Origin: Flavobacterium cerinum
GTDB lineage: Bacteria > Bacteroidota > Bacteroidia > Flavobacteriales > Flavobacteriaceae
Direction of reading: 5' to 3'
DNA length: 64,000 bases
Assembly: GCF_004028155.1 (NCBI RefSeq)
Contig: NZ_SBII01000011.1
Coordinates: 1 to 64,000 of the forward strand
The notes below the pieces were generated by a model. The model ran no database searches, was not told where the DNA came from, and was given only the letters and a program-made list of their open reading frames with translations. A program made the translations under genes and the position numbers. Shown here in pieces: positions 33,928 through 43,400 of this stretch (positions within the stretch are counted from its first letter, which is position 1; the number at the start of each line of letters is the position of its first letter).

Positions 33928-34991
33928 TGAAAAGAACTTATATAAACGGTACCGGATGTGTCTCTGCCCAAAAAACCATGAATACGGCTTTTTTGGAAGA
34001 GATCATTATAAATGAAAATGATAATATCCTTGAGCTGACATTGCCGGATTATAAAGATTTTATTGCTCCGGCAGCGGGCAGACGTATGGCTAAAGGAGTG
34101 AAAAACGGTATTGTGGCATCGGCAAGAGCCATGAAAGAAGCCGGAGTAGAAAACCTTGATGCTATTATTACAGGCACCGGAATGGGCTGTAGTGTCGATT
34201 CTGAGAAATTTTTAAAAGCACTACTTGATAATAAAGAAGAGTTTTTAACCCCTACATCGTTCATACAGTCTACACACAACACTGTAGGCGGGCAAATTGC
34301 CTTAGGCTTACAGTGCAAAGCCTATAATTTCACCTATGTAAATGGAGCTGTTTCGTTTGAATCTTCTCTTATCGATGCAAAAATGCAGATCGATGAAGGT
34401 GAAGCAGCAACAGTATTAGTAGGAGGAGTAGAGGAATCGGCAGATGCTACCATGAATCTTTTGCAATTATCAGGAGCTATTAAAAGCAAAAGTGAGATGC
34501 CATTCAGTATTTTAGGATCGGAAACAAATGGCGCAGTATTCTCGGAAGGGGCAATGTTCTTTGTGCTGGAAGATAAAAAAACAGCGACGACCTATGCCGA
34601 ATTGATTGATGTGTCAATTTACAACGTACTTGAAAAAGATGAATTAGAAACGAAATTGGAACTGTTTTTAAAGCATAATAATTTTAGCATCCAGGATATT
34701 GATGCTGTGATTTTGGGCTACAATGGCGATACAGAATTCGACGGTTATTACAATATACTTTCTCAGGGTGTATTTAAGGAGGCTACTCAGGTATATTATA
34801 AACACCTTAGCGGAGAATTTAATACGGCTTCGGCCTTTGGATTGTGGGTGGCTTCGCATATTGTAAAATTGCAGGAAGTACCATCGGTTTTACAAGTGAA
34901 TGGTATTACTTCCAAACATTATAAAAACATATTGTTGTACAATCAGTACAGAGGTCAGGATCATAGTTTTACGCTGATTTCCCAATGCTAA
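33927..34991 (+). CDS. Catalytically dead ketosynthase homologue (chain-length-factor-like)
   Basis: 354 residues of ketosynthase fold without the triad. Aligned to the upstream partner, the nucleophile position is A141 (VNGAVSFE), the first histidine region reads ILGYNGDTEFDG with no HGT, and the GHT motif is replaced by GEF (HLSGEFNTASA). The fold core (VLVGGVEES) is kept and the frame is open, so loss of activity is selected rather than decay. Its start shares a base with the upstream stop, so strict co-translation is expected. The likely role is setting chain length in a heterodimer. Confidence 0.82.
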   Translation: MKRTYINGTGCVSAQKTMNTAFLEEIIINENDNILELTLPDYKDFIAPAAGRRMAKGVKNGIVASARAMKEAGVENLDAIITGTGMGCSVDSEKFLKALLDNKEEFLTPTSFIQSTHNTVGGQIALGLQCKAYNFTYVNGAVSFESSLIDAKMQIDEGEAATVLVGGVEESADATMNLLQLSGAIKSKSEMPFSILGSETNGAVFSEGAMFFVLEDKKTATTYAELIDVSIYNVLEKDELETKLELFLKHNNFSIQDIDAVILGYNGDTEFDGYYNILSQGVFKEATQVYYKHLSGEFNTASAFGLWVASHIVKLQEVPSVLQVNGITSKHYKNILLYNQYRGQDHSFTLISQC

Positions 34992-35761
34992 CGCATAGGG
35001 TTAATACAGGTTTTTTTGGGGCAGTTGTTCTACTGCTTGCTATCCGATCATTCATTGAACCGTTACCATGGTGGGTGTTTTTACTGCCGTTAGCCTTATG
35101 GCTTATTATTGCAGCGATTGGATCAGGATTGGTGCAATCGGGCTATCATATAAAAACCCTGAATAAAAATCTACGCCCAACGGGCAAACAAATTGCGCTT
35201 ACCTTTGATGACGGTCCTACACCACATACCGAAAAAGTACTTGATGTTTTGGCACGCTATAATATAAGAGCTACTTTTTTTTGCATTGGTTCTCAAATAG
35301 AAATTTACCCTCATATCTTTAAAAGGTTAATAAACGAAGGTCATGTCGTTGGGAATCATACTTATAGCCATTCGTCTAAGCTGGGCTTTTTTTCGAAACA
35401 AAAAATTGCTGCTGAGGTTGGATCTACCGACGCTTTAATTGAAAAACACACGCTCAAAAAGCCATTGCTCTTTAGACCTCCGTTTGGAGTTACAACACCA
35501 AATTTAGCTTCGGTACTGCAACAGGCAGGACATTATGTTATTGGGTGGAACATCCGTTCACTGGATGCTGTTATTGAAGATGAAACTAAAATTTATAATC
35601 GTATAAAAAGCAGGCTTTCCCCGGGAAGTATAATCCTGCTGCACGATACTTCGCAAAAAACGGTTCATGTTTTGGAACAATTATTGGTACTTTTGCAGGA
35701 GCAAAATTATGAAGCCGTAACGGTTAATCAATTACTTAATATCCCTGCTTATGAAGAATAG
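34985..35761 (+). CDS. NodB-type polysaccharide deacetylase family protein, membrane-anchored
   Basis: 258 residues: two N-terminal membrane segments (about 8-20 and 24-44), then a NodB domain with TFDDGP (73-78), the zinc-binding GNHTYSHS motif (about 121-128), RPPFG and the terminal LLHDT. Family members remove N- or O-acetyl groups from glycans. A deacetylase is unexpected in a pigment locus; it may act on an acetylated glycan or lipid carrier or on an acylated intermediate. It overlaps the genes on both sides (7 and 11 bases). Confidence 0.87.
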   Translation: MLTHRVNTGFFGAVVLLLAIRSFIEPLPWWVFLLPLALWLIIAAIGSGLVQSGYHIKTLNKNLRPTGKQIALTFDDGPTPHTEKVLDVLARYNIRATFFCIGSQIEIYPHIFKRLINEGHVVGNHTYSHSSKLGFFSKQKIAAEVGSTDALIEKHTLKKPLLFRPPFGVTTPNLASVLQQAGHYVIGWNIRSLDAVIEDETKIYNRIKSRLSPGSIILLHDTSQKTVHVLEQLLVLLQEQNYEAVTVNQLLNIPAYEE

Positions 35762-36383
35762 TGTTTTTTATGTATTTTTTCTACTGGTAACGGCTTTAAC
35801 AGCCACTGCACAGGAGCAAAAAATGAGCGCAGCCGAAATCACTTCTTTTAAAAATGCTGTTAATGCTACGGCGAAAAATACAAAAACGCTTACCACAGAT
35901 TTTGTTCAGTACAAACACATGGATTTTCTGTCTAAAGACATAGAGACTTCCGGGAAAATGAGCTTTAAATCGCCTGGAATGTTATTGTGGCAGTATACCA
36001 AACCCTATCAATACAGCGTTGTATTTAAAAACAACAAGATAGCCATAAACGATGCGGGTAAAAAAAGCGCAATGGATATGGGTAGCAGTAAAATGTTTAA
36101 CAAGCTGAACAAGCTCATTGTAGGTAGTGTGAATGGTGATATGTTTGATGAGAACGAGTTTACTATCAGCTTCTTTAAAACACCGGATTACAACATTACA
36201 AAACTAATGCCTAAAGATGCCACGCTAAAAAAGTATATTAAGCAAATGGAGCTTTATTTTGATAAGAAAGGGAATATGGTTTCTCAGGTTAAAATGACAG
36301 AACCGTCTAATGATTATACCACAATTGTATTTAAAAATAAAGTGACCAATGCGCAGATCGCAGATTCTGTTTTTAATAATTAG
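35751..36383 (+). CDS. LolA-like periplasmic lipoprotein/lipid carrier
   Basis: 210 residues: a signal peptide (about 1-20, TATAQ) and a LolA-type half-barrel with the family segments LTTDFVQYKHMDFLSKDIETSGKM and PGMLLWQYTKP. Dedicated LolA-like carriers in aryl polyene clusters are thought to ferry the lipid-linked pigment to the outer membrane. The start lies inside the deacetylase gene, and the end overlaps the lipoprotein gene by 35 bases. Confidence 0.88.
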   Translation: MKNSVFYVFFLLVTALTATAQEQKMSAAEITSFKNAVNATAKNTKTLTTDFVQYKHMDFLSKDIETSGKMSFKSPGMLLWQYTKPYQYSVVFKNNKIAINDAGKKSAMDMGSSKMFNKLNKLIVGSVNGDMFDENEFTISFFKTPDYNITKLMPKDATLKKYIKQMELYFDKKGNMVSQVKMTEPSNDYTTIVFKNKVTNAQIADSVFNN

Positions 36384-36972
36384 TAGTTTTCTATTGGCTT
36401 CCTGTGCTGTTAAAACTGTAAACGGTTTTGAGCAGAAAGAGCCTGTAGTTAAAAGCTATACTGTCCCTTATTTTTCGGATACTAAAACCGATTACATTTA
36501 CAAAGCCCATATCTCTATATATGGCAAAGATTTTGGCGGAATATTTATTGCCAAAAAAATGAACGATACCCTTTACCGTACCGCTTTTACTACCGAATTT
36601 GGCAACAAGCTTTTTGACTTTGAAATTACCGATAACAGTTTTAAGGTAAATTACATTCTTGAAGAACTGGACAGGAAAATTATTGTAAATACACTTAAAC
36701 GTGATTTTATGCTGCTGCTAAAAAGAAACTATGAAGTGGAGCAGGAGTATGTGAATACTGAAAGTACAGTTTATAAATGTGCTGCAGGCAAACGCAGTAA
36801 CTACCTGTTTTTTGATAAGGCTACAGGAAGGCTTTCTAAATTAGTAAATGCGACGAAACAAAAAGAGAAAATTCTTATAAGCTATACTGCTGAAAGTGAT
36901 ATATTAGCCAGTAAAATCGTTATTGACCATAAAAGTATAAACCTTAAAATAGAACTCAATTACCTTCAATAA
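36349..36972 (+). CDS. Hypothetical outer-envelope lipoprotein of the pigment locus
   Basis: 207 residues: a lipoprotein signal with lipobox LLASC (cysteine 19) and an all-beta mature part (YIYKAHISIYGKDFGGIFIAK, LFDFEITDNSFKVNYI). The fold pattern is LolB-like in being a lipid-binding half-barrel after a LolA, but no LolB motif is certain. Overlap with the LolA-like gene suggests a LolA-LolB-type relay for the pigment; this is inference. Confidence 0.72.
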   Translation: MRRSQILFLIISSFLLASCAVKTVNGFEQKEPVVKSYTVPYFSDTKTDYIYKAHISIYGKDFGGIFIAKKMNDTLYRTAFTTEFGNKLFDFEITDNSFKVNYILEELDRKIIVNTLKRDFMLLLKRNYEVEQEYVNTESTVYKCAAGKRSNYLFFDKATGRLSKLVNATKQKEKILISYTAESDILASKIVIDHKSINLKIELNYLQ

Positions 36973-36980
36973 ACTATATT

Positions 36981-37595
36981 ATGAAAAAAACTTTACTATT
37001 TGCCTTTTTGATTTTGGCAACTATCTCTGCAGAAGCACAGGTAACATTTAAGCCGGGTATTAGAGCCGGAGCTAATTTCTCTCAAATTACTAATACAGAT
37101 CTTGATACTAAAACAGATTTTTATATAGGTGCTTTTGGGGCATTAAAACTGACGAGGTTTTATACGCTGCAGCCGGAAATTAACTATTCCCGTCAGGGCG
37201 GTAAAGGAGACATTAGTGTATATGATTCTAATACTCAGGAATACAATCGTAAAAATGTAGATGTAAGCCTTAATTATGTATCTCTTTCTGCAATGAATAA
37301 ATTTACATTTTCAGACCAGTTTAATATACATGTAGGGCCTACATTTGATATCATTACAAAAAGTAAAAATTACAACAGCACCGAAGTTGATATGTGTATC
37401 GCAGCAGGTGTTGGTTATACGCTGCCTATGGGTCTAACTATTGAAGCACGTGTAAAAAAAGGAATTATAGATGTAGTAGATTCTTATTACACAGGAAATA
37501 GCTATGACAATTTTAATGATTATGGAACTACCACTAACCTGGTATTCTCATTAGGAGTATCATATAGCTTTGATGTGAAGGGAGCTACTAAATAA
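36981..37595 (+). CDS. Outer-membrane beta-barrel protein 1 (PorT-like family)
   Basis: 204 residues: a signal peptide (about 1-20, AEAQ) then about eight amphipathic strands (FKPGIRAGANFSQI, LQPEINYSRQGGK, FNIHVGPTFDIIT, MGLTIEARVKKG), ending LGVSYSFDVKG. It is a small barrel of the PorT/outer membrane protein beta-barrel type. It is clearly paralogous to the next gene. Confidence 0.8.
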   Translation: MKKTLLFAFLILATISAEAQVTFKPGIRAGANFSQITNTDLDTKTDFYIGAFGALKLTRFYTLQPEINYSRQGGKGDISVYDSNTQEYNRKNVDVSLNYVSLSAMNKFTFSDQFNIHVGPTFDIITKSKNYNSTEVDMCIAAGVGYTLPMGLTIEARVKKGIIDVVDSYYTGNSYDNFNDYGTTTNLVFSLGVSYSFDVKGATK

Positions 37596-37623
37596 TATTT
37601 TAATCAATCAATCAAATTAAATC

Positions 37624-38214
37624 ATGAAAAGGATTACGTTACTATTTATTTGCTTTTTGGCATTACAGGCTAATGCCCAGGTTACTGTAAAACCTGGAGT
37701 TAGGGCGGGTTTAAATCTTACGAGTTTTACCAATACTAACGATACTCACTTTAAAAACAGGACCGATTTTTATGTAGGAGGTTATGTTGCTGTAAAATTG
37801 GCTAGTTTTTATACGCTTCAGCCGGAGATCACGTATTCAAGGCAGGGAGCAAAAGCCAGGGTATATGATTTTAGTTTTGATCCTGTTAGCGAGAAAAGTT
37901 TTTCTTTACAGTATTTGTCATTGGGTGTAATGAATAAATTTACTTTTGGCCCCGGTTTTCACGGTTTAGTAGGACCAACTGCGGATATTAAAGTAGGAGA
38001 TAATTTTACAGGCTATGAGGGAGATGAACTTACCGGGTTAGACCTTGGCCTTATGACAGGTGTAGGATATACACTCCCGATGGGATTAACAATAGAAGCC
38101 CGTTACAAATTGGGCTTGCTGGATATTTTTGGTAATTCTACCGATGATGATTATGATAGCGATGAGCTTATACTTAACAGTGTATTTCAGCTTGGATTAG
38201 CTTATACTTTCTAA
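37624..38214 (+). CDS. Outer-membrane beta-barrel protein 2 (tandem paralogue)
   Basis: 196 residues, with signal peptide (about 1-19, ANAQ). It shares VTVKPGVRAGLNL, YTLQPEITYSRQGAK, MNKFTFG and GVGYTLPMGLTIEAR with the preceding gene, so the two arose by tandem duplication. It ends LGLAYTF, a barrel-closing aromatic terminus. A pore or structural role for pigment in the outer membrane is inferred only from position. Confidence 0.8.
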   Translation: MKRITLLFICFLALQANAQVTVKPGVRAGLNLTSFTNTNDTHFKNRTDFYVGGYVAVKLASFYTLQPEITYSRQGAKARVYDFSFDPVSEKSFSLQYLSLGVMNKFTFGPGFHGLVGPTADIKVGDNFTGYEGDELTGLDLGLMTGVGYTLPMGLTIEARYKLGLLDIFGNSTDDDYDSDELILNSVFQLGLAYTF

Positions 38215-38224
38215 AACAAAAACA

Positions 38225-38596
38225 ATGCTGCTAAAAGACTTTTACAAAATAAATTCACTTGAAAATACAGACGGTCAGAGGTATGTAGCTAGTATAAGGC
38301 TTAATAAAGACCACGAAGTGTTTTCAGGACATTTTCCGGGCAATCCTGTAACTCCGGGCGTATGCATGATGCAAATTATAAAAGAGCTGACCCAAGAAGC
38401 GGTTAATGCTTCACTAACGATGAAAAGTGCTTCAAACATTAAGTTTATGGCGCTTATTAATCCGGAAGTTAATCCGGAGTTAAAATTGGAACTGGATATT
38501 ACAGTTGCTGATGACGGTACGGTTAAAGTGAAAAACACCTCTTATTTTGATGAGACGGTTGTGTTAAAATTAAGTTGTATTTACAATAAAAATTAG
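38225..38596 (+). CDS. FabZ/ApeI-like hotdog dehydratase
   Basis: 123 residues of hotdog fold with SGHFPGNPVTPGVCMMQ: H36 in GHFPG is the dehydratase or thioesterase active-site histidine of FabA/FabZ-like proteins. It differs from the two hotdog genes after darB and lacks the LPHR motif. It may dehydrate a particular intermediate or act on the dialkylresorcinol chain. Confidence 0.78.
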   Translation: MLLKDFYKINSLENTDGQRYVASIRLNKDHEVFSGHFPGNPVTPGVCMMQIIKELTQEAVNASLTMKSASNIKFMALINPEVNPELKLELDITVADDGTVKVKNTSYFDETVVLKLSCIYNKN

Positions 38597-38647
38597 GAGT
38601 ATATAGTTGTATTTGCCAACTTTAATTAGAATTTACAGCATGTATTT

Positions 38648-39133
38648 ATGAAACTATTTACTTTCTTTATTTCGGTAGTAATGCTGTTATCGACAGATTT
38701 AACTACGATAAGGCAAAAATATCTTAGCGCAACAACTTCGGGAGAAGATGCAGAAGCATTATATAAAACCCTTGAAGAAGTTAGTGATACCGGCACAGAT
38801 AATACTATGGTTGCTTATAAAGCGGCAGCACTTACATTAAGGGCTAAATTTGAGAAAGGACTTTTTAATAAAAAGAGCCTTTTTACAGAAGGAGCTAAAC
38901 TTTTAGAAGCAGTTATAAAAAGAGATCCGGATAATTATGAGGTTCGTTTTCTTCGATTGAATATACAGGAGAATGCACCTAAGATTACAGGCTACAATAA
39001 AAAGAAAGATGAGGATAAGGCCTTTCTTATAAAAAACTATAAGAACCAAAAGGCAGACCTTAAAGAATTTACAAGAGGGTTTGTAAAGAATTCTACCTCT
39101 TTTACCAAAGAAGAAAAAGCGGCTTTCAACTAA
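38648..39133 (+). CDS. Secreted helical protein of unknown function
   Basis: 161 residues: a short signal peptide (about 1-15) then an all-helical TPR-like mature part (GEDAEALYKTLEEVSD, FTEGAKLLEAVIKRDPDNYEVRFLRL). There is no catalytic motif. It ends the first pigment transcription unit, and its stop codon lies inside the loop of a terminator hairpin. It is probably a periplasmic accessory protein. Confidence 0.75.
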   Translation: MKLFTFFISVVMLLSTDLTTIRQKYLSATTSGEDAEALYKTLEEVSDTGTDNTMVAYKAAALTLRAKFEKGLFNKKSLFTEGAKLLEAVIKRDPDNYEVRFLRLNIQENAPKITGYNKKKDEDKAFLIKNYKNQKADLKEFTRGFVKNSTSFTKEEKAAFN

Positions 39134-39158
39134 TATTGTTGAAGTCGCATTTTTTTTG
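39119..39158 (+). terminator. Terminator splitting the pigment locus
   Basis: GCGGCTTTCAAC (39119-39130) pairs with GTTGAAGTCGC (39138-39148), with one bulged T and one G-T pair, followed by eight T residues. It overlaps the last codons of the upstream gene. Confidence 0.75.
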
Positions 39159-39171
39159 AAAAAAACTTCTG

Positions 39172-39202
39172 TTTGGCAAAAAAAATTAAAAAGGTATCTT
39201 TG
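39172..39202 (+). promoter_or_regulatory. Internal promoter of the pigment locus
   Basis: A full flavobacterial promoter: TTTG (39172-39175), 19-base spacer, TATCTTTG (39195-39202). Transcription should start near 39208, 23 bases before the glycosyltransferase ATG. This is the best promoter match in the window. Confidence 0.85.
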
Positions 39203-39230
39203 CTGACTATTTTTAAACGACAATTTTGTA

Positions 39231-40412
39231 ATGAGCACAGCTCCACGCGATTATAGTTCGATAGCCCGGCTAAAGTGTTGTGTTATTATACCTACCTATA
39301 ATAACCATAAAACCTTGAAGAGGGTTCTTGATGGTGTGTTGCAATATACTCAAAACATCATTGTAGTTAATGATGGCGCCGCAGATACTACGGTAGAAAT
39401 ACTAAAAGAGTACCCGCAAATCACGCAGGTGCATTTACCCACAAATAGAGGCAAAGGTGTTGCGTTGCGCACTGGTTTTAAAACGGCTCGGGAGGCTGGT
39501 TATAACTATGCTATAACTATAGATTCTGATGGGCAGCATTTCCCGGATGATATCCCTGTTTTTATAAATGCGATTGAAACCGAAGGCGACGCACTGCTTA
39601 TAGGTAGCCGTAATATGGCACAGGAAGGGGTGCCTAAAAAAAGCAGCTTCGGGAATAAATTCTCTAACTTTTGGTTTTGGTTCGAAACGGGTATTAAGCT
39701 GGAAGATACTCAATCGGGTTACAGGCTCTATCCGCTTAACAAAATACATACAAAATATTATACGACTAAATTCGAATTTGAAATAGAAGTCATAGTACGT
39801 GCGGCATGGAAAGGACTTCCTGTAAAAAACATTCCTGTAAAAGTATTGTATGATATGAATGAGAGGGTATCTCATTTCCGTCCGTTTAAGGATTTTTCGA
39901 GAATAAGTGTGTTAAACACGGTGCTCGTAGTTATTAGTCTGTTGTATATTAAACCTCGGGATTTTATCAGGAGTTTTAAAAAAAAAAGTCTGAAACAATT
40001 CTTTCTTGAAAATGTACTGGAAAGTGGTGACAGCAATGCAAAAAAAGCACTATCTATAGCTTTGGGCGTTTTTATTGGAATTGCTCCGTTATGGGGGTTT
40101 CAAACAATTTTGGTATTGTTTCTTGCCTATATACTACGGCTTAATAAGCTAATTGCATTTGCCTTTTCTAATATTAGTTTTCCTCCGGTAATTCCACTCA
40201 TTATTTACCTGTCTTTACAAATGGGTTCGCTGGCTGTTGTGGGCGCGACGCCTATTGAGAAGATGAGTACGATGGAGGCTATAAAACAAAATTTAACACA
40301 ATACCTTGCGGGCAGTATTTTACTGGCAACGCTATTGGCTTTTGTGTTTGGAATGGCAGGTTATCTTATTTTAATTGCTTTGGATAAAAACAAAAAACAC
40401 AATAATGCATAA
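39231..40412 (+). CDS. Family 2 glycosyltransferase fused to a DUF2062 domain
   Basis: 393 residues. The GT-A domain (about 1-235) has VIIPTYNN, VNDGAADTT and the SDGQH metal site, closest to dolichol-phosphate-mannose-type transferases. The C-terminal part (about 265-385) is a DUF2062 membrane domain with three hydrophobic stretches (LSIALGVFIGIAPLWGFQTIL and following). The GT2-DUF2062 fusion is known in Bacteroidota aryl polyene/flexirubin loci. It may glycosylate the pigment or a lipid carrier. It is the first gene of the second unit and overlaps the next by 8 bases. Confidence 0.87.
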   Translation: MSTAPRDYSSIARLKCCVIIPTYNNHKTLKRVLDGVLQYTQNIIVVNDGAADTTVEILKEYPQITQVHLPTNRGKGVALRTGFKTAREAGYNYAITIDSDGQHFPDDIPVFINAIETEGDALLIGSRNMAQEGVPKKSSFGNKFSNFWFWFETGIKLEDTQSGYRLYPLNKIHTKYYTTKFEFEIEVIVRAAWKGLPVKNIPVKVLYDMNERVSHFRPFKDFSRISVLNTVLVVISLLYIKPRDFIRSFKKKSLKQFFLENVLESGDSNAKKALSIALGVFIGIAPLWGFQTILVLFLAYILRLNKLIAFAFSNISFPPVIPLIIYLSLQMGSLAVVGATPIEKMSTMEAIKQNLTQYLAGSILLATLLAFVFGMAGYLILIALDKNKKHNNA

Positions 40413-43400
40413 GTTCTTTATAGCTATACATTTTTTTATAAACAGGAACAAGCTATTATCTATAGGCATGGCTTTGGGGTGCCTGTTAGTGTTTGGGTAT
40501 TTTGCATCGAAGATATCTTTTGAAGAAGATATTACACGTCTTATCCCTAAAAATGAAAAGGCAGATGAAGCGGCAAAAGTTTTAAGCCAGCTAAATTTTG
40601 CAGATAAGATCACCGTTATTATTAATGCTAAAAAAGGTGCATCACCGGAAGAACTTGCTCAGGTAGCGGGCGCTTTTTTAGACAGCCTGCAAAGTTGTAA
40701 AGAGTACATTAATGGAGTACAGGGAAAAGTAGACGACGAAAACATACAGGAAACCTTCGATTTTGTTTACAACAATCTTCCGCTTTTTCTGGACGAGGCA
40801 GATTATAAAACGATCGAACAAAAAATACTGAGTGATAGTATTGCTGCAACGGTAAACGGGAATTACAAGTCGATACTTTCTCCGTCAGGGGTTGTTACAA
40901 AAGGGTTTATCCTTAAAGATCCGTTTGGGATTTCATTCATTGGCCTTAAAAAATTACAGCAACTGGGCATGGGCGATGAGTATCGTTTGCAGGATGGTTA
41001 TGTAATTACAAAAGACAATCAAAAGATACTGTTGTTTATAAGTCCGAAACTCCCGGGCAACGAAACCAAAAAGAATACCCTTTTTGTAGATAAACTTGAT
41101 GTCATAAAAGAGGGCTTAAATGCAAAATTCAGTAAGACAGCAACATTAGAATACTTTGGCGCTACCAATATTGCTGTTGCCAATGCACGACAGATAAAAA
41201 GCGACATACAAACTACAACACTGGTTGCTATAACCTTGTTGATGCTAATATTGATGGTGTATTATAGGAAATTCTTTATTCCTTTTATCATTCTGATCCC
41301 TACTATTTTTGGAGTACTGTTTGCCGTGGCGCTGCTCTATTTTTTAAGAGGTACTATCTCGGCTATATCCTTAAGTATAGGTTCAATTCTGTTAGGTGTT
41401 ACTATAGATTATGCTTTGCATATCCTGACTCATTACAAACACAATAGTGATATTAAAGTTTTGTATAGAGATATTACCAAACCGCTTATTATGAGCAGTA
41501 CAACTACAGCATTGGCTTTTTTGTGCCTGTTGTTTGTAAATTCTGGGGCATTGCAGGATTTGGGTATTTTTGCAGCGGTTAGTGTTGTGGTTACAGCTTT
41601 ATTTTCATTGCTTATTATTCCGCACTTATATAAACCTAAAGGAGGAGACGCGATAGCGCATACAACGGTACTGGACAAGCTTGCCGGGTTTTCGTTTCAC
41701 AATAATAAAATACTTATCATTGCAAGTGTTGTAATCATCATTGCAAGTTTTTTTACGTTCAATAAAGTTATTTACGATAAAGATATTTCGCAGCTTAACT
41801 ATGTGCCTGCCGATATAAAACTTGCCGAAAAACATTTGGAAGGCGCTACCAATGTTACTTCAAAATCGCTGTATGTTACGGCTTATGGTAACTCAGCAGA
41901 AGAGGTGCTGCAAAACAACAGTACGCTTTATACCCAGCTGAATAAAGACAAAAAAGCAGATAAGCTTTTAAATTATAGCTCTATAGGAGGTGTTGTACTT
42001 TCTAAAGAAGAACAGCAGCAAAAAATTGACCGTTGGAATGCCTTTTGGACTCCGCAAAGAAAACAGCAGGTAAAAGCCGGACTTATTGCCGAAGGAGCAA
42101 AACTTGGCTTTAAGCCGAATACCTATGAAAATTTTTATGCTTTGATAGACAAACACTTTGTGTCTGTTAGTCTTGAGGAATATATGAAAGTGAAAACGCT
42201 GTTCTTAAATGAATTTATATCGCAAAAGAACGGATTCTATACAGTGTCTACTGTAGTAAAAGTATCTGATGCGCAAAGAGATGCTGTGGTAAAAGAACTA
42301 TCCGGCAGGCCGCAGGTAATGGTTATCGACAGGCAGCAAATGAATGAAACCTTTTTGGGAGGCTTAAAAGACGATTTCACATCATTGATTAACTATTCGT
42401 TTATCGCGGTGGTGTTAATACTTTTCTTTTTCTTTAGGCGTATTGAGCTGGTAATTATCAGCTGTATTCCTATAGTTATTACAGGTATAGTAACCACGGG
42501 TATAATGGGAATGTTTGACATCAGGTTTAATATTTTCAGTACCATAGTATGTACACTGGTATTTGGGCACGGTGTCGACTTTAGTATTTTCATGACCAGT
42601 GCACTCCAAAAAGAATACAGTACCGGTAAAAACGAAATGGCCACCTATAGAACCTCTATACTGCTTGCTGTATTAACGACGGTGCTTGGTATAGGCGCAT
42701 TGGTATTTGCAGGGCACCCGGCCTTAAAATCGATTTCATCGGTATCACTGATAGGGGTATTTGCTGCGCTTATCATTACGTTTATATTTTACCCGATACT
42801 TTTCAGATTCTTCCTTACCCACAGGATTAAAAAAGGAAATGCGCCGTTTGAGTTCAGGACACTGATACATTCGATATTTTCATTTACTTATTACGGACTA
42901 GGGTCGTTCCTGTTGTCTATTTTTAGTTTGGTACTTGTAAACATCATTCCGATTAAAAAGAAATGGAAAATAATGGCATTCCGATATACCATGTCTAAAT
43001 TCATGAAATCGGTGCTGTACCTAAATCCGTTCGTAAAGAAAACAGTACTTAACCCAAATAACGAGAAGTTTGATAAGCCCGCTATTATCATTGCCAATCA
43101 TACTTCTTTTCTGGATATACTTGCTGTAGGGATGTTGAGCCCTAAGGTGATTTATCTGGTTAGCGACTGGGTTTATAATTCGCCGGTATTTGGAATAGGC
43201 GTTAAGCTGGCAGGGTTTTATCCGGTGTCGCAGGGTATAGAAGGTGGTGTTGAGCATCTGCGCAAAAAAGTGGAAGAAGGATATTCGTTGGTTGTTTTTC
43301 CGGAAGGAACACGATCTAAAGACAACCATATTCAGCGTTTTCATAAAGGGGCATTTTATCTCGCACAGGAGTTTAAACTTGATATCGTACCGGTATTGAT

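Noticed and set aside
33927..34991. Pseudogene interpretation of the triad-less ketosynthase
   Set aside because: The frame is intact, it is translationally coupled on both sides and the fold core is conserved, which fits a chain-length-factor role.
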